DNA of 6,712 bases from DAIPHL01 sp036771375 (GCA_036771375.1 DAIPHL010000123.1:1-6712), one strand, 5' to 3'; shown: positions 1-6,712, counted from the first letter of the stretch. Numbers and translations are program-made. The notes: generated from the sequence alone by a model not told the origin.

Positions 1-134
1 GGTCGGCGACGCCTCGGATGTTCCAACAGAACGCTGAAACCCTCCGGCAGGGTAACGCCCCTCGCCGAAGCCGTCCTTTCGATCGCCTGCCCGATCAGGC
101 TCGCCAACTGCTCCTTTTTCTCTTCCACACTCAT
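1..134 (-). CDS. argS: Putative arginyl-tRNA synthetase, N-terminal fragment (runs off the window)
   Basis: Only the first 44 codons are visible and the 3' end lies outside the window. The peptide begins MSVEEKKEQLASLIGQAIER and continues through a segment reading LPEGFSVLLEHPRRRR. An N-terminal amphipathic helix followed by a hydrophobic strand and a V-x-L-E-x-P-[RK] turn matches the start of the ArgRS additive domain, where a GD[WY]xTN motif normally follows; that motif would lie just past the edge, so the call is tentative. ArgRS attaches arginine to tRNA-Arg in the cytoplasm. An in-frame TAG, which is the stop of the upstream gene, lies 30 nt before the ATG, so the start must be this ATG or the GTG two codons later (126-128). 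A GGAAG lies 9 nt before the ATG, and a GGGG lies 3 nt before the ATG and 9 nt before the GTG, so either start is possible. That a real gene starts here is more certain than its name. Confidence 0.5.
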   Translation of the reverse strand, partial: MSVEEKKEQLASLIGQAIERTASARGVTLPEGFSVLLEHPRRRR

Positions 135-144
135 ACACCCCGAC

Positions 145-165
145 TTCCGGAATTTCTGGAAATTC
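145..165. repeat. Tandem TTCC(A/G)GAA element with overlapping 16-bp near-palindrome
   Basis: Read on the minus strand, the 30-nt gap before the ArgRS-like gene holds TTCCAGAA, one A, then TTCCGGAA: two 8-mers differing at one base, with a 9-bp period. TTCCGGAA (145-152) is a perfect palindrome. An overlapping sequence at 150-165, GAATTTCTGGAAATTC on the plus strand, is palindromic at 14 of 16 positions and reaches the last base of the upstream TAG stop. The right-hand unit contains the GGAAG that could serve as the Shine-Dalgarno sequence of the downstream gene, so binding or folding here could affect its translation. It could be a protein-binding operator, a weak RNA hairpin or chance. No known regulator site is recognised. 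Confidence 0.4.
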
Positions 166-2036
166 TATTTTTTTCTGAATGGCACGGCGATCTTCGACCA
201 CTCCAGGAAAAGGGCCAGCTGCTCCCGGATCTCGCCCGCAAGGAGCTCGTCCACCTTGTCCGCCCGGATGACCCAACGACAGGACGCCTCCAGACGTCCC
301 TTCGACGCCCGGTATTCGAGGTTCTCCATGATAGAGGCCTTGGAGCCTCCCATCTCCCTCGCCCTGGGCGGGCCAACGACCCTGTAGCCCCGTGGAACGC
401 CCAGAAACAGGCTCTGCTGGATGGAGAACGGGAAGCGGAACGAATAGGGCGATCCCTCCACGGGAACGTCCTCCAGCTCCCTCGGGATGGCACAAGGCAG
501 GCGCGTCAGCATGTTCCCTCCGGAGACGATCCCCAGAGAGGCCTTTACGTCGAAGTTCATCCGGTAGCCGGTCCCGACTTTTTTCACCGCCTTCGGCGTC
601 ATCTCGAGTCCCGGGATGCCAAACAAAAAGGCGCTCTTCAACTTGGCGGATGCGCTCTCCAGAGACGGCTCCCCATTCGGAAAGAGGACGTCGATCCATG
701 CGCCGGAGAGGGAGAACCCCAGGGTACCGGAGGCCACGCCGTCGGGACCGATCGCAAGGCGCCAAGACTGATCCAGCTCGTTTTCGGACGCCGTACCCTT
801 CGGAAGAGTTATCCGTTCGAAGGCATGCCCGTTCGCCCGGTACAGAACCGCACCGTAAAGAGAGGCCGGCTGCCTGCCGAAGGCGACGGACTGATCGGAC
901 TTGTAGGCGATCTCCTTCGTCGACGACGCCCCCTGGCCCGATCGATCCCGAATCAGCAGAACAGGCTCGAGCCACAGGGAGGGCGTACCGGGCGAGTCCG
1001 ACCCCACGTCGGTCTTCGCCCTCCAGTGGGTTCCGACGTCGAAGCCGAGTCCCTCCAGCCATCGTCCCGCGATCAAGGTCCTTTCCCATGCGGTCCAGGG
1101 ACCGGACTCCGGGGGTTCGGCGCGGATTCCCGGAGTTCCGTCTAGAACGCCCGCACCCTTGTCCTTCATGTAACCGGCGATCAGCGCCCCCGCCCTGAAG
1201 AGGTCGCCCTTCGTCTTCGCGAGACCTGCCGGCGGACGCGGCAGCGCAAAGGCGCGAGTCGACTCGAAGAGGTCTTTCAGGCTCTCCGTGGCGCCCTTGT
1301 GCAGGCTGAAGAGGAGCACCGGACGTTTCTCCTCGACCAACCTCGAACCTCTCCACGCCGGCTGGTTCGAGACGGACCAGACGAAGCGGCCGACGCTTCC
1401 GGCGGTACTCCTGGCCGGAGATCCGATTCTCTCTCCCTGCCAGTAAAGCGCCATCCCGTCCGGGATCTCGACGGTGACGTCCCCTTCCCAGATCGGGTAT
1501 TCCCCGGCGAGCGGCAGAGCGTCGCCCATCCGATACTTTTCCGTCGTCACAGCGACGCTCTCGACAGCGACCACCCTTCCCACCACCTCGGGCGGCAAAA
1601 TAACGCGAACGTACCCGAGACCGGCGTTCTCCACCCTCTCCGTCTGCAGGAGACCGACTCTCTTCGCGGTCGACGGGTCGTAGTAGGCGGCCTCCGTCAC
1701 GGAGAACGTGTCGGCGCTCGAAGAAGGGAGGGAAATTCGGTGCTCGTCCGGTTCTTTCACACCGCTCCGGACGATGAAAAGCGATCTCCGCCGCTTCTCC
1801 GACGTTCCATCCGCCCTCAACCGATAGTGATAGGCGTCGAGCCAAACGACCCTCTCCGCATCCGAGAAGGCCTCCCCGGACGGAATCTGTTTGCCGATGC
1901 GGGCGACATCGCCCGCCGCGTCCCAGGCCCCGGAAACTTCCCCCGCCTCCGCATCGGCGAATGCACAGAGAAGGACGACAGACAGGAAAAGAAACGTCGT
2001 GAAAAGTGCAGGCAGTACAATTCTTCGGAACTTCAT
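165..2036 (-). CDS. Exported DUF3857 / transglutaminase-like protein lacking the catalytic cysteine
   Basis: The product is 623 residues. An N-terminal signal peptide is clear: KFRR, a hydrophobic core at about residues 7-24, then small residues ending AFADAEA, with signal peptidase I cleavage likely near residue 27 or 32. C24 is preceded by LL, so there is no proper lipobox. Residues about 60-230 resemble a DUF3857 beta-rich domain. Residues about 275-365 resemble the transglutaminase core that usually follows it (a helix WERTLIAGRWLEGLGF, then SLWLEP). Residues about 525-623 resemble the C-terminal DUF3858-like beta domain, with the family's usual ending in an acidic/aromatic helix and a basic tail. 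The only cysteines are C24, C515 and C586, so the core has no nucleophile and is probably not an active transglutaminase. The start ATG has GGAGGT 5 nt upstream and lies 31 nt after the secA stop, suggesting co-transcription. The protein would act in the periplasm or envelope after Sec export. Its function is unknown; the family-level call is good and the domain limits are approximate. Confidence 0.8.
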   Translation of the reverse strand: MKFRRIVLPALFTTFLFLSVVLLCAFADAEAGEVSGAWDAAGDVARIGKQIPSGEAFSDAERVVWLDAYHYRLRADGTSEKRRRSLFIVRSGVKEPDEHRISLPSSSADTFSVTEAAYYDPSTAKRVGLLQTERVENAGLGYVRVILPPEVVGRVVAVESVAVTTEKYRMGDALPLAGEYPIWEGDVTVEIPDGMALYWQGERIGSPARSTAGSVGRFVWSVSNQPAWRGSRLVEEKRPVLLFSLHKGATESLKDLFESTRAFALPRPPAGLAKTKGDLFRAGALIAGYMKDKGAGVLDGTPGIRAEPPESGPWTAWERTLIAGRWLEGLGFDVGTHWRAKTDVGSDSPGTPSLWLEPVLLIRDRSGQGASSTKEIAYKSDQSVAFGRQPASLYGAVLYRANGHAFERITLPKGTASENELDQSWRLAIGPDGVASGTLGFSLSGAWIDVLFPNGEPSLESASAKLKSAFLFGIPGLEMTPKAVKKVGTGYRMNFDVKASLGIVSGGNMLTRLPCAIPRELEDVPVEGSPYSFRFPFSIQQSLFLGVPRGYRVVGPPRAREMGGSKASIMENLEYRASKGRLEASCRWVIRADKVDELLAGEIREQLALFLEWSKIAVPFRKK

Positions 2037-2067
2037 GCGGTACCTCCGTCCGTTTTACCCCGCACCG

Positions 2068-4731
2068 CTACTCTCTGCCGCAGCAGTGCTTGTATTTTTT
2101 GCCGCTGCCGCACGGGCAGGGCGCGTTACGACCGACCTTCGGGCCGTGCTGCACCGGGACGTTCACGGGCTCGCCCGGATACTCGTCGTCCGAAGAGGCG
2201 CCGTAGGCGCCGGGGAGCAGAAACTCACGCCCCTCTCGGACGTTCCTCTCGGAGGACGTCTTTTTCTCCGTCACGACGGTCACCCTCATGGAGAACTCGG
2301 CGACGTTCTCCCGAACGCTCTGCAGCATCTGCTGAAAGAGGTTGAAGGATTCGAACTGATACTCCAGAAGAGGATCCTTTTGCCCGATCGCCCGGAGACC
2401 GATGCCCCGGCGCAGCTCGTCCATCCCCAGGAGATGTTCCCTCCAATGCGAATCGAGAACCTGGAGCAGGATATAACGAAAAAGGGCGACGGCCGTATCC
2501 TCGCCCAGTTCGGCCACCTTCGCGTCGAAGCGCTCGCGCAGTGCGTCGTGCATGCCCGAAGCCGCCTCCGAAAGCTCCTCCGGCGTCGTGACATCGAGAA
2601 GGGGGGACTCGATCCCCGGCCAGAACACGGACTTCAGGCGGAGCGATACCCCGGCGATATCCGGCTCCTCCGGATTCGCGAAAACCCGCTCCAATATGGA
2701 GGAAAGCGTGTCGTCGAGAATGCCCCACGTCCTGTCGAGGATGTTCTCGTCTGTGAGGATCCCCGCACGCTCTTTGTACACCGCTTCCCTCTGCTGGTTC
2801 ATGACGTTGTCGTAGGAGAGCAGTTGTTTGCGGATGTCGAAGTGCATCGCCTCGACCTTCTTCTGGGCGCCCTCGATCGTCCGGTTCAGAAGGGAGTGCT
2901 CGATGGACTCCCCCTCCTCCATACCGAGTTTGGTCATGATCCCCTGTACCCGCTCTCCGCCGAAAAGCCGGAGCAGGTCGTCGTCGAGAGCGACGTAAAA
3001 ACGGCTCTCTCCGGGGTCTCCCTGTCTGCCGGAACGACCCCGAAGCTGGTTGTCGATCCGCCGCGACTCGTGACGTTCGACGCCCACGATGCGAAGGCCT
3101 CCAAGCGCAACGACCTTGTCGTGCTCCGCCGTGCAGCTCTCCCGTAGCTCGGCGAAAAGACGCGCATACTCCTCCGAGTCCTGTTCGACGCCGCGCCGCG
3201 CGGCCTCTTCGCGGGCCATGAACTCCGCGTTTCCTCCGAGCACGATGTCGGTCCCGCGCCCCGCCATGTTGGTGGCCACGGTCACCGCTCCGAGACGACC
3301 GGCCTGGGCGACGATCGCGGCTTCCTTGTCGTGTACCTTGGCGTTCAGCACGTTGTGCGGCACTTTGCGTGCCTTGAGAAGCTTGCTCATGAGCTCCGAA
3401 TTCTCGATGGACGACGTCCCCACGAGAACCGGTTGGCCGGCTCGGTGGCTCTCCTCCACCTCGTTCGCGACGGCGGCAAACTTCTCGCGTTTGGTGCGCA
3501 GGATGACATCCGGGTTGTCCACGCGGATCATGGGCAGATGGGTCGGAATCGTCACGACGTCGAGCCCGTATATCTCCTTGAACTCCTCCGCCTCCGTGAG
3601 CGCCGTACCGGTCATGCCGGAGAGCTTCCTGTACATCCTGAAATAATTCTGGAGGGTGATGGTGGCGAGCGTCTGGTTCTCCTTGCCGATCCGAACCCGC
3701 TCCTTCGCCTCGATGGCCTGATGGAGGCCTTCCGAATAGCGCCGTCCCATCATGAGGCGCCCCGTGAACTCGTCGACGATCACGATCTCCCCGTCCTTGA
3801 CCACGTAATGGATATCGCGCTGGAAGAGCTGATGTGCCTTCAGGCTCTGCGTGATCTTGTGGGCGAGCTCCGTGTTGGCGTAGTCGGTGAAGAGGTTCGG
3901 CAGTTTGAGCAACGTTTCGCAGTGGGCGATGCCCGCCTCGGTCAGGGCCACGTTGCGCTCTTTCTCGTCGATCTCGAAATCGACGCCCTTTCTCAGGGCG
4001 CGAGCCGCCATGTCGGCCCTCTTGTACGGCTCCACGCTGTCCTCCGACGGCCCGGATATGATCAGGGGGGTCCTCGCCTCGTCGATCAAGATCGAGTCCA
4101 CCTCGTCGACGATGCAGAAGTGATGTCCTCGCTGGACCTGTTCGGCGGCCGAGTGCGCCATGTTGTCGCGAAGGTAATCGAAGCCGAATTCGCTGTTCGT
4201 CCCGTAGGTGATGTCGGCTTTATAGGCGGAACGCCTCGCTTCCGGATCCATGAAGGGCGAGATCACCCCGACGGTGAGTCCCATGCCGTTGTACACGGGG
4301 GACATCCACTCCGCGTCCCGGTGCGCCAGGTAATCGTTGACCGTGATCACATGGACGCCCTTGCCCTCGATCGCGTTCAGGACGACGGCGAGCGTCGCCA
4401 CGAGGGTCTTTCCCTCGCCCGTCTTCATCTCGGCGATCTTCCGCTCGTGCAGCGCCATCCCGCCGATCATCTGTTCGTCGAAGTGACGCATTCCAAGACG
4501 CCTGCAAGAGACCTCCCGGACCCTCGCAAACACCTCGGGCAGGATATCGTCCAGGCTTTCTCCGTCCGAGAGCCGCGCGGCAAAGAACTTCGCCGATCCC
4601 TCGAGCGTTTCGTCGGACATCTCCCGAACTGTCTTCTCCAAAACCTCTATATCGGACGCCGTACTGCGGTACCGGTCCACCAGCCTCTCGTTGGGATCGA
4701 GTCCCAAGGCCTTCAAAACACCTTTCAACAT
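2068..4731 (-). CDS. secA: Protein translocase subunit SecA
   Basis: SecA is the ATPase motor that pushes unfolded preproteins through the SecYEG channel; it cycles between cytosol and membrane. The 887-residue product is full length. Visible motifs, in order: Walker A GEGKT (105-109); the VNDYLAHRDAEWM segment (131-143); TYGTNSEFGFDYLRDN (175-190); Walker B DEVD (209-212) followed by SILIDEARTPLIISG; the preprotein-crosslinking region at about 225-370, including VIVDEFTGRLM; SGMTGTA (371-377); TNMAGRGTD (488-495) and QLRGRSGRQGDPG (562-574) of the second motor domain; the helical scaffold LLSYDNVMNQQR (637-648) and LDSHWREHL (759-767); a variable linker at about 822-865; and a zinc-binding SEC-C tail with CxCx8CC (C872, C874, C883, C884). 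The ATG start is fixed by an in-frame TGA three codons upstream. The GGAGG ribosome-binding site is 13 nt away, which is unusually far. No SecM-like regulatory peptide gene is seen upstream. No frameshift or missing motif was noticed. Confidence 0.98.
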   Translation of the reverse strand: MLKGVLKALGLDPNERLVDRYRSTASDIEVLEKTVREMSDETLEGSAKFFAARLSDGESLDDILPEVFARVREVSCRRLGMRHFDEQMIGGMALHERKIAEMKTGEGKTLVATLAVVLNAIEGKGVHVITVNDYLAHRDAEWMSPVYNGMGLTVGVISPFMDPEARRSAYKADITYGTNSEFGFDYLRDNMAHSAAEQVQRGHHFCIVDEVDSILIDEARTPLIISGPSEDSVEPYKRADMAARALRKGVDFEIDEKERNVALTEAGIAHCETLLKLPNLFTDYANTELAHKITQSLKAHQLFQRDIHYVVKDGEIVIVDEFTGRLMMGRRYSEGLHQAIEAKERVRIGKENQTLATITLQNYFRMYRKLSGMTGTALTEAEEFKEIYGLDVVTIPTHLPMIRVDNPDVILRTKREKFAAVANEVEESHRAGQPVLVGTSSIENSELMSKLLKARKVPHNVLNAKVHDKEAAIVAQAGRLGAVTVATNMAGRGTDIVLGGNAEFMAREEAARRGVEQDSEEYARLFAELRESCTAEHDKVVALGGLRIVGVERHESRRIDNQLRGRSGRQGDPGESRFYVALDDDLLRLFGGERVQGIMTKLGMEEGESIEHSLLNRTIEGAQKKVEAMHFDIRKQLLSYDNVMNQQREAVYKERAGILTDENILDRTWGILDDTLSSILERVFANPEEPDIAGVSLRLKSVFWPGIESPLLDVTTPEELSEAASGMHDALRERFDAKVAELGEDTAVALFRYILLQVLDSHWREHLLGMDELRRGIGLRAIGQKDPLLEYQFESFNLFQQMLQSVRENVAEFSMRVTVVTEKKTSSERNVREGREFLLPGAYGASSDDEYPGEPVNVPVQHGPKVGRNAPCPCGSGKKYKHCCGRE

Positions 4732-4744
4732 ATTGTTTCAATCG

Positions 4745-4749
4745 CCTCC
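4745..4749 (-). promoter_or_regulatory. Widely spaced Shine-Dalgarno sequence of secA
   Basis: GGAGG on the minus strand is the only good anti-16S match ahead of secA. Thirteen nucleotides (CGATTGAAACAAT) separate it from the ATG at 4731, against about 5-9 nt for the other genes in this window. The ATG cannot be moved upstream, because an in-frame TGA lies within the spacer. The spacing predicts reduced initiation, or an RNA fold that brings the two closer. Confidence 0.6.
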
Positions 4750-4780
4750 GTAAACACCTTCAGAAAGTTCGGCACAAAAT

Positions 4781-4789
4781 ATTCTACCA
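4781..4789 (-). promoter_or_regulatory. Candidate extended -10 promoter element ahead of secA
   Basis: On the minus strand the gap contains TGGTAGAAT, matching the extended -10 consensus TGnTATAAT with one mismatch in the hexamer. It sits in a locally AT-rich patch (TAGAATATTTTG) in otherwise GC-rich DNA. No TTGACA-like -35 is visible about 17 bp upstream, where the end of the DUF362 gene lies; extended -10 promoters can work without one. Transcription would start near 4774, giving a leader of roughly 43 nt. This is a pattern match only. Confidence 0.35.
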
Positions 4790-4801
4790 CACCAATCCGC
4801 C

Positions 4802-5968
4802 TCACCGCTCCCTCAGCCTCGACAGCAGAGAGGCGAGCAGGTTCTTGCGGGGTTTCATCGCGCCGGGGGGACACATCTCGCAGCAACAGAGACAGCGAAC
4901 GCACAACTTCCCATCGATCGACGGGTACCCAGACGAGTCATGGATGGCGTCGACCGGACAGACCTTCCGGCATATCCCGCACTTGATGTACTCCGGACGA
5001 CAGAGCTCCGGCTTCACCGACACCAGGCCGTGCACGAATCCACGCAGAAAGACGGGGAGAAGCCGTACCATGTTCGTCGACCTCTTGAAATCCTTTACGG
5101 GAAGCTCCGCCCACCCGGCCCCGGAAAGGGCGATATCAAAGCGCCCTTGCGGCCCAAGCCCTCGTTCCACAGCCGATTCGATCAGGGGAATTTCGGCCGG
5201 GTTTTCGTAATTCATGATGACCGAGCCGACCCAGTCAGCGGCAAGCGCGTTGCGCGACGCGATGATCCATCCCACTTTTCTGGGCCGCCCGTGCGAGGGA
5301 CCGTCACCCTCCATGCCGTACACGGCGTCTATCACGTGAAACTCGGGCGGCCGGATGCCGTACAGGTCCGAGATGGCATCGGCAAGGCGTTTTTTCGACA
5401 CCGAACGATGCGATCGCTTGCGCGTATCCGTGTCGGCCGTCCCGAAGATGTTCTTGATACAGCCGGTCATCTCGGTCTCGACGTGCGTCTTGAGCTTTGC
5501 CGCGTTGATGCAGAAGGGGGCGTCGAGGTAGCGGATCGCGATCCGGGCTTCCTCCAGGGCGCGGAAGGAATCGCTTCGCACCGCACGGTAGCCCTGCTCC
5601 GAGAGAAGCCCGACGGAGACCCCTGCAAGCGACGCGAGCACGCCCACGCCCGTCCGCTCCAGAAGCTGCGAGGCGTCCGTAAAGAGATACCCCGGGCTGT
5701 CCGCGATTCTCACACGAAGCGAGTCATCCCCTTTTGCCGCGCGCGCTTCGCCGACCAGTGCGCGCAGAACCTCGGGGTGCGTCGTCACCGCTCGTTCCGG
5801 CGGTGAGGGAGAGAGAAGGTTCGCCTTGATCAGAACCTCGTCGCAGTCGAAGGAGGGCAGACCGCCCGCACGCTCCACGGCGAGGGCGACGGCCGCCTCG
5901 ACCTCCCCGCGGTCGTAGCTCTCGCAGCGCGCGAGGCCGACCGTGAAAACGGACAGATCCGCCGGCAT
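4802..5968 (-). CDS. DUF362 domain protein with C-terminal 2[4Fe-4S] ferredoxin domain
   Basis: The product is 388 residues with no signal peptide or membrane segment, so it is probably cytoplasmic. Residues about 10-300 carry the DUF362 signature: IKANLLSP (47-54), ADSPG (89-93), AKLKTHVETEMTGCIKNIFG (157-176) and DAVYGMEGDGPSHGRPR (214-230). Residues about 318-372 form a two-cluster ferredoxin domain. The first set is C323, C330, C333 and C337-P, with six rather than the usual two residues between the first two cysteines. The second set is C356, C359, C362 and C366-P, with extra cysteines at 361 and 363. The domain pair points to an electron-transfer or redox protein, but no reaction is established for this family and no partner is evident here. 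The ATG directly follows the nth TAG with no gap, and GAAGG lies 5 nt upstream inside nth, so translation is probably coupled. Family assignment is firm; function is unknown. Confidence 0.9.
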   Translation of the reverse strand: MPADLSVFTVGLARCESYDRGEVEAAVALAVERAGGLPSFDCDEVLIKANLLSPSPPERAVTTHPEVLRALVGEARAAKGDDSLRVRIADSPGYLFTDASQLLERTGVGVLASLAGVSVGLLSEQGYRAVRSDSFRALEEARIAIRYLDAPFCINAAKLKTHVETEMTGCIKNIFGTADTDTRKRSHRSVSKKRLADAISDLYGIRPPEFHVIDAVYGMEGDGPSHGRPRKVGWIIASRNALAADWVGSVIMNYENPAEIPLIESAVERGLGPQGRFDIALSGAGWAELPVKDFKRSTNMVRLLPVFLRGFVHGLVSVKPELCRPEYIKCGICRKVCPVDAIHDSSGYPSIDGKLCVRCLCCCEMCPPGAMKPRKNLLASLLSRLRER

Positions 5969-6712
5969 CTACACCTTCGCCCTTCCGGCAGGCTCCCCGT
6001 CCGCCGCCGCGCTCCTGCAGATCGAGGAGAGCGGACAGAGTCCGCACAAGGGAGCGCGCGCACGGCAGATCTCCCTTCCATGCGCGATCATGTTCAGGTG
6101 TCCGCCCCGGCAACGTCCGGGAGGAACCGTCGACTCCAGAAAGAGCTGTATCTTCTCGGGGCTCTCCTTCTCGCCGGCCCAGCCGAGTCTGCGCGAGATC
6201 CGAGCCACGTGAGTATCCACCGGAAACGCGGGCATTCCAAGGTCGAAAGCCATGACGCAGCCAACCGTCTTGGGCCCGACGCCGGGAAGGGCCAGAAGAT
6301 AGTCCGAAACCGCCCCGGGTTCCCAATCCTTCATCGAAACGAGCGTATAGGCCCCGAAGTCCTCCCGGATGCGGGAGAGGATGAGCTTGATCCTCGCCGC
6401 CTTCGTATCGCCGAGTCCCGCAGGGCGTATCGCGTCGGCGAGTTCGTCCTCCGCGATCGACGCGACGACGCTCCACTCGGGGTATCTCTCCCGGAGCACC
6501 GCGTAGGCCCTGTCCCGGTTGCGGTCGTTCGTGTTCTGCGACAGGACGGTCAGGACCAACCCATCGAGCGGCTCGCCGGTGGAGAAACCATCCGGCGGGA
6601 CGTCGTCGTAACCGTACCGCTCGTTTAAAATATCGAGAACCTCGACGATGTGCTCCAGGTTGCCGACCTTCCCGATGAGCGCAACACACTCGCGTCCGCG
6701 GCGGGATCGCCT
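5969..6712 (-). CDS. nth: Endonuclease III-type DNA glycosylase/AP lyase (5' end outside window or non-standard start)
   Basis: Endonuclease III removes oxidised pyrimidines from DNA and nicks the abasic site in base-excision repair. Numbered from the first visible codon (247 residues visible), the protein shows the SQNTND helix motif (58-63), the helix-hairpin-helix LPGVGPKT with catalytic lysine K148, VDTHV with catalytic aspartate D166, and the Fe-S loop C-x6-C-x2-C-x5-C (C216, C223, C226, C232). All essential residues are present. The SQNTND form resembles a subgroup found in thermophilic and anaerobic prokaryotes. No ATG or GTG exists in frame from the window edge down to the motif. The first TTG (6559) would delete most of the N-terminal helix region, so it is not the start. 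The homology-expected N-terminus, about 40 residues before SQNT, falls near a CTG at 6658 with GGGAAGG 8 nt upstream. The reading frame stays open to the edge, so the true start may lie outside. The first eight or so visible codons are arginine-rich and may not be coding. Confidence 0.93.
   Translation of the reverse strand, partial: RRSRRGRECVALIGKVGNLEHIVEVLDILNERYGYDDVPPDGFSTGEPLDGLVLTVLSQNTNDRNRDRAYAVLRERYPEWSVVASIAEDELADAIRPAGLGDTKAARIKLILSRIREDFGAYTLVSMKDWEPGAVSDYLLALPGVGPKTVGCVMAFDLGMPAFPVDTHVARISRRLGWAGEKESPEKIQLFLESTVPPGRCRGGHLNMIAHGREICRARAPLCGLCPLSSICRSAAADGEPAGRAKV

Noticed and set aside
150..174. A stem (GAATTTC/GAAATTC) followed by a T-rich run, resembling a plus-strand intrinsic terminator
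   Set aside because: The stem is AT-rich with a two-base loop, and no plus-strand gene ends here. The T run encodes the FRKK end of the minus-strand gene.
18..1145. A 375-codon plus-strand open frame antisense to the DUF3857 gene
   Set aside because: Arginine-, glycine- and proline-rich shadow composition with no domain; the minus-strand gene has a signal peptide, a strong ribosome-binding site and family resemblance.
1963..1968. Possible lipoprotein signal around C24 of the DUF3857 protein
   Set aside because: The residues before C24 are VVLL; a lipobox needs a small residue (G, A or S) directly before the cysteine.
1891..3147. A 418-codon plus-strand open frame across the start of the DUF3857 gene and the end of secA
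   Set aside because: It spans a gene boundary antisense to both genes and has no recognisable motif; it is a shadow frame caused by base composition.
4220..4741. A TTG-initiated 173-codon frame overlapping the start of secA, with the TTG only 3 nt after the GGAGG
   Set aside because: Its composition is that of a shadow frame and it lies inside the well-supported secA N-terminal coding region; TTG spacing is too short.
4756..4768. A small hairpin (ACTTT/AGGGT-like, 5 bp with one G-U pair) in the secA leader
   Set aside because: The stem is too short and weak to call a terminator or a riboswitch, and no poly-U follows.
3331..4986. A 551-codon open frame on the plus strand, antisense to secA
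   Set aside because: It overlaps a certain secA gene, is rich in R, H, L, V and D as expected from the complement of GC-rich codons, and shows no recognisable domain. It also runs past the secA start into the next gene.

Overview
This is a compact, GC-rich bacterial window in which every convincing gene lies on the minus strand, so transcription runs from high to low coordinates. In that order the genes are: an endonuclease III-type DNA glycosylase whose 5' end lies beyond the window (nth, 6712-5969); a DUF362 protein with a C-terminal two-cluster ferredoxin domain (5968-4802); the preprotein translocase ATPase SecA (4731-2068); an exported DUF3857/transglutaminase-like protein (2036-165); and the first 44 codons of a gene whose N-terminus resembles arginyl-tRNA synthetase (134-1). 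No RNA genes, mobile elements, CRISPR arrays or clear intrinsic terminators were found. The gaps are only 0, 70, 31 and 30 nt, so there is no long non-coding stretch.

The layout suggests one operon, or two overlapping transcription units. The nth stop codon directly abuts the DUF362 start codon. The 70-nt gap before secA is the largest and holds an extended -10-like element, so secA may have its own promoter. The exported DUF3857 protein follows secA after 31 nt with a strong Shine-Dalgarno sequence, and the ArgRS-like gene follows 30 nt later. That last gap is almost filled by a short tandem/palindromic element.

The genes do not form one pathway. They cover base-excision repair, an Fe-S protein of unknown role, protein export, an envelope protein of unknown role that would itself be a Sec substrate, and probably tRNA charging. 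The organism is a GC-rich bacterium. The SQNTND-type Nth, the DUF362-ferredoxin protein and an 887-residue SecA with a zinc-binding SEC-C tail would fit an anaerobic lineage such as Synergistota, but that is a low-confidence impression and not a sequence match.

I found no clear new multi-gene system. The points most worth a second look are the DUF3857 protein, which keeps the transglutaminase-like layout but has no cysteine in the core; the tandem TTCC(A/G)GAA element before the ArgRS-like gene; the lack of any standard start codon for nth; and the widely spaced ribosome-binding site of secA.
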